6,996 nucleotides of DNA from Candidatus Poribacteria bacterium (GTDB taxonomy: Bacteria > Poribacteria > WGA-4E > DTYX01). The stretch spans positions 1 through 6,996 of the forward strand of contig DTYX01000181.1 of assembly GCA_012961655.1 (NCBI GenBank), in the 5' to 3' direction. This document shows, in pieces, positions 5,578-6,996 of the stretch. Within the stretch, counting starts at the first letter, position 1. Each line of letters starts with the position of its first letter. The translations under genes were made by a program, and so were the position numbers. The notes under the pieces were generated by a model. That model saw only the letters and a program-made list of their open reading frames with translations, had not been told where the DNA came from and searched no databases.

Positions 5578-6958
5578 GGTTCAGAGAATCATCGAGCGCC
5601 GCGACGATTTTGTCCGCTTCTGTCTGGGTCAATATCAACGGCGGGGCGAGATAAAGTATATTCTCATCCCCATCTGCGGCGTAGCTGACGCGCCCTATAA
5701 AAATACCGTGTTCTTTCATCAGTTGTTGCACTTGTTTGGTTTTCGTCGTCGAAAGAGGGGTTTTACCATCTTCGACAAGTTCGATAGCAATAATGAGCCC
5801 TTTGCCTCTCACATCTCCCACGATAGGCAGACGAGTTAGTTCTTTGAGTTGGCGCATCAGGTAGTTGCCGACCTGTTCTGCATTTTCCCACAGTTTTTCT
5901 TCCACCAAGATCTTCAAGTTGGCAAGCCCCGCCGCGCAGCATACTGGGTGACCGCCGTAAGTGCTGACTTGTGCGAATTCCATTCTATCCTCTGGTTTTC
6001 CGCTAAATGTCTCGAAGATATCTTCCTTAGCGATACATGCGCCCAAGGGCAGATAGCCGCTGGATATGCCTTTGGCGAGAGTTATGATGTCCGGTTGAAC
6101 ATTCCATCTCTGGTGGGCGAACAATGCGCCGGTCCGTCCAAAACCGGTGATGACTTCATCCAGGATGAGCAGTACATCATATCGTTCGCAGATATCGCGC
6201 AATTTCGGCAGATATTCATCCGGCGGCACAATCACGCCGCCGCCGCCGATGATGGGTTCTACAATTACAGCTATAACAGTATCAGGCCCTTCGGATTGAA
6301 TTGTTCGTTCAATCGCATCCGTGCACGCTATATTGCATTCGGGATAGGATAAACTATACGCACAGCGGTAACAGTAGGGTGGATGTACATGGCAAAAACC
6401 GGGCAAGAGCGGTTCAAATTTCCGGCGTCTGGGAGTTTGACCGGACGCCGATATCGCGCCATACGTAAAGCCGTGATATCCCCGATACAACGAAATAACT
6501 TTATAACGATTCTGTCCGGCGTATTTTTGTCTGCCATATTGCCGAACCATCTTTAAGGCTGTTTCATTGGCTTCCGAACCGCTATTGACAAAGACAACGC
6601 GGTTAAGAAGCGATTCATCGCGCGTAGTTCCACCGGTGGGTGAACTTTTGAGAAGGGAGATGAGTTGCTCGGCTAACAATACCGGTGGGATGGTAACTTG
6701 AGTTTGCGGATAGTAGGACAACTGTTTCATCTGTTCGTAGACCGCTTGAGCGACTTCATGACGGCTATAGCCGATATTGACGTTCCACAGCCCCGAAAAA
6801 GCATCCAGATATTCATTGCCCTCAGAGTCTACGACCGTTGTGCCGTGCGCCTCCGTTATCAACATCAGTTCCTGTGTATCGAGCAGGCTATGTTGAAATA
6901 GCGGATGCCACGAATGTTTTTTATCGAGCGCAAGATAATGTTCTTTTGAATGTTTCAT
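5549..6958 (-). CDS. Class III PLP-dependent aminotransferase (omega-amino acid/taurine-pyruvate type)
   Basis: A 469-residue fold-type I aminotransferase, probably cytosolic, moving an amino group between an omega-amino acid or amine and a keto acid such as pyruvate. Landmarks in order: 'HSWHPL' (15-20) typical of this branch, 'DAFSGLWNVNIGY' (52-64), the phosphate-binding NSGSEAN (125-131), Tyr161-His-Gly stacking on the cofactor, Glu234-Pro, Asp267-Glu-Val for the pyridine nitrogen, and Lys296 in 'TLAKGISSGYLPLGA' as the Schiff-base lysine. All key residues are intact and the length is normal. A cysteine cluster C196-x2-C199-x8-C208-x3-C212 stands out. Taurine-pyruvate and beta-alanine-pyruvate enzymes are the nearest matches from memory; the substrate is not settled. 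The last residues (VMSVIRKT) come from the heptamer repeat. The best purine-rich ribosome site (6974-6980) is 15 bases before the ATG, which is far, and the frame stays open to the window edge, so an upstream start is possible. Confidence 0.9.
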   Translation of the reverse strand: MKHSKEHYLALDKKHSWHPLFQHSLLDTQELMLITEAHGTTVVDSEGNEYLDAFSGLWNVNIGYSRHEVAQAVYEQMKQLSYYPQTQVTIPPVLLAEQLISLLKSSPTGGTTRDESLLNRVVFVNSGSEANETALKMVRQYGRQKYAGQNRYKVISLYRGYHGFTYGAISASGQTPRRRKFEPLLPGFCHVHPPYCYRCAYSLSYPECNIACTDAIERTIQSEGPDTVIAVIVEPIIGGGGVIVPPDEYLPKLRDICERYDVLLILDEVITGFGRTGALFAHQRWNVQPDIITLAKGISSGYLPLGACIAKEDIFETFSGKPEDRMEFAQVSTYGGHPVCCAAGLANLKILVEEKLWENAEQVGNYLMRQLKELTRLPIVGDVRGKGLIIAIELVEDGKTPLSTTKTKQVQQLMKEHGIFIGRVSYAADGDENILYLAPPLILTQTEADKIVAALDDSLNRVMSVIRKT

Positions 6959-6996
6959 GGTGAAATTAAAAAACTCCTCTGCACTATACCTATCGA

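Noticed and set aside
5849..6352. 167-codon plus-strand open frame inside the aminotransferase
   Set aside because: Shadow of a well-conserved minus-strand gene; the translation shows no recognisable domain.

Overview
The window looks like chromosomal DNA from a Gram-negative, probably uncultured bacterium. It encodes a TonB-dependent outer-membrane receptor with a Sec signal peptide, a probable lipoprotein sugar-binding protein and a secreted beta-helix protein. The mix of a secreted beta-helix protein, an Rpn-like nuclease relic, a HepT/MntA pair and a class III aminotransferase reminds me of large environmental genomes such as Candidatus Poribacteria and related candidate phyla. That placement is an impression, not a demonstrated assignment. 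Base composition is moderate, and good Shine-Dalgarno sites precede most genes.

Every gene I can support lies on the minus strand, so transcription runs from high to low coordinates. In transcription order they are: a class III PLP-dependent aminotransferase (6958-5549); a short 7-bp tandem repeat that overlaps its last codons and fills part of the 31-bp gap; a sugar-type periplasmic substrate-binding protein (5517-4417); a candidate promoter and a broken Rpn/PD-(D/E)XK nuclease-family gene, split over three frames (4340-3430); a TonB-dependent receptor (3391-1412); an MntA-type nucleotidyltransferase (1389-943) overlapping a HepT HEPN toxin (946-491) by ATGA; a 134-bp gap with a possible promoter and a small inverted repeat; and the 5' end of a secreted right-handed beta-helix protein (356 to the window edge).

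Two functional themes can be read. One is uptake and metabolism at the envelope: receptor, binding protein, beta-helix protein and aminotransferase, although no ABC permease or ATPase is visible and no pathway can be assigned. The other is a type VII toxin-antitoxin module placed directly behind the receptor gene, probably on the same transcript. The Rpn-family gene between the binding protein and the receptor has decayed. I saw no convincing new multi-gene system. The most useful second looks are the three-frame pseudogene, the heptamer repeat that supplies the aminotransferase C-terminus, the shortened catalytic loop of MntA and the cysteine cluster in the aminotransferase. Three starts (receptor, mntA, Rpn gene) are moved downstream of the longest open frame because Shine-Dalgarno spacing, the signal peptide or promoter position favours the inner codon.
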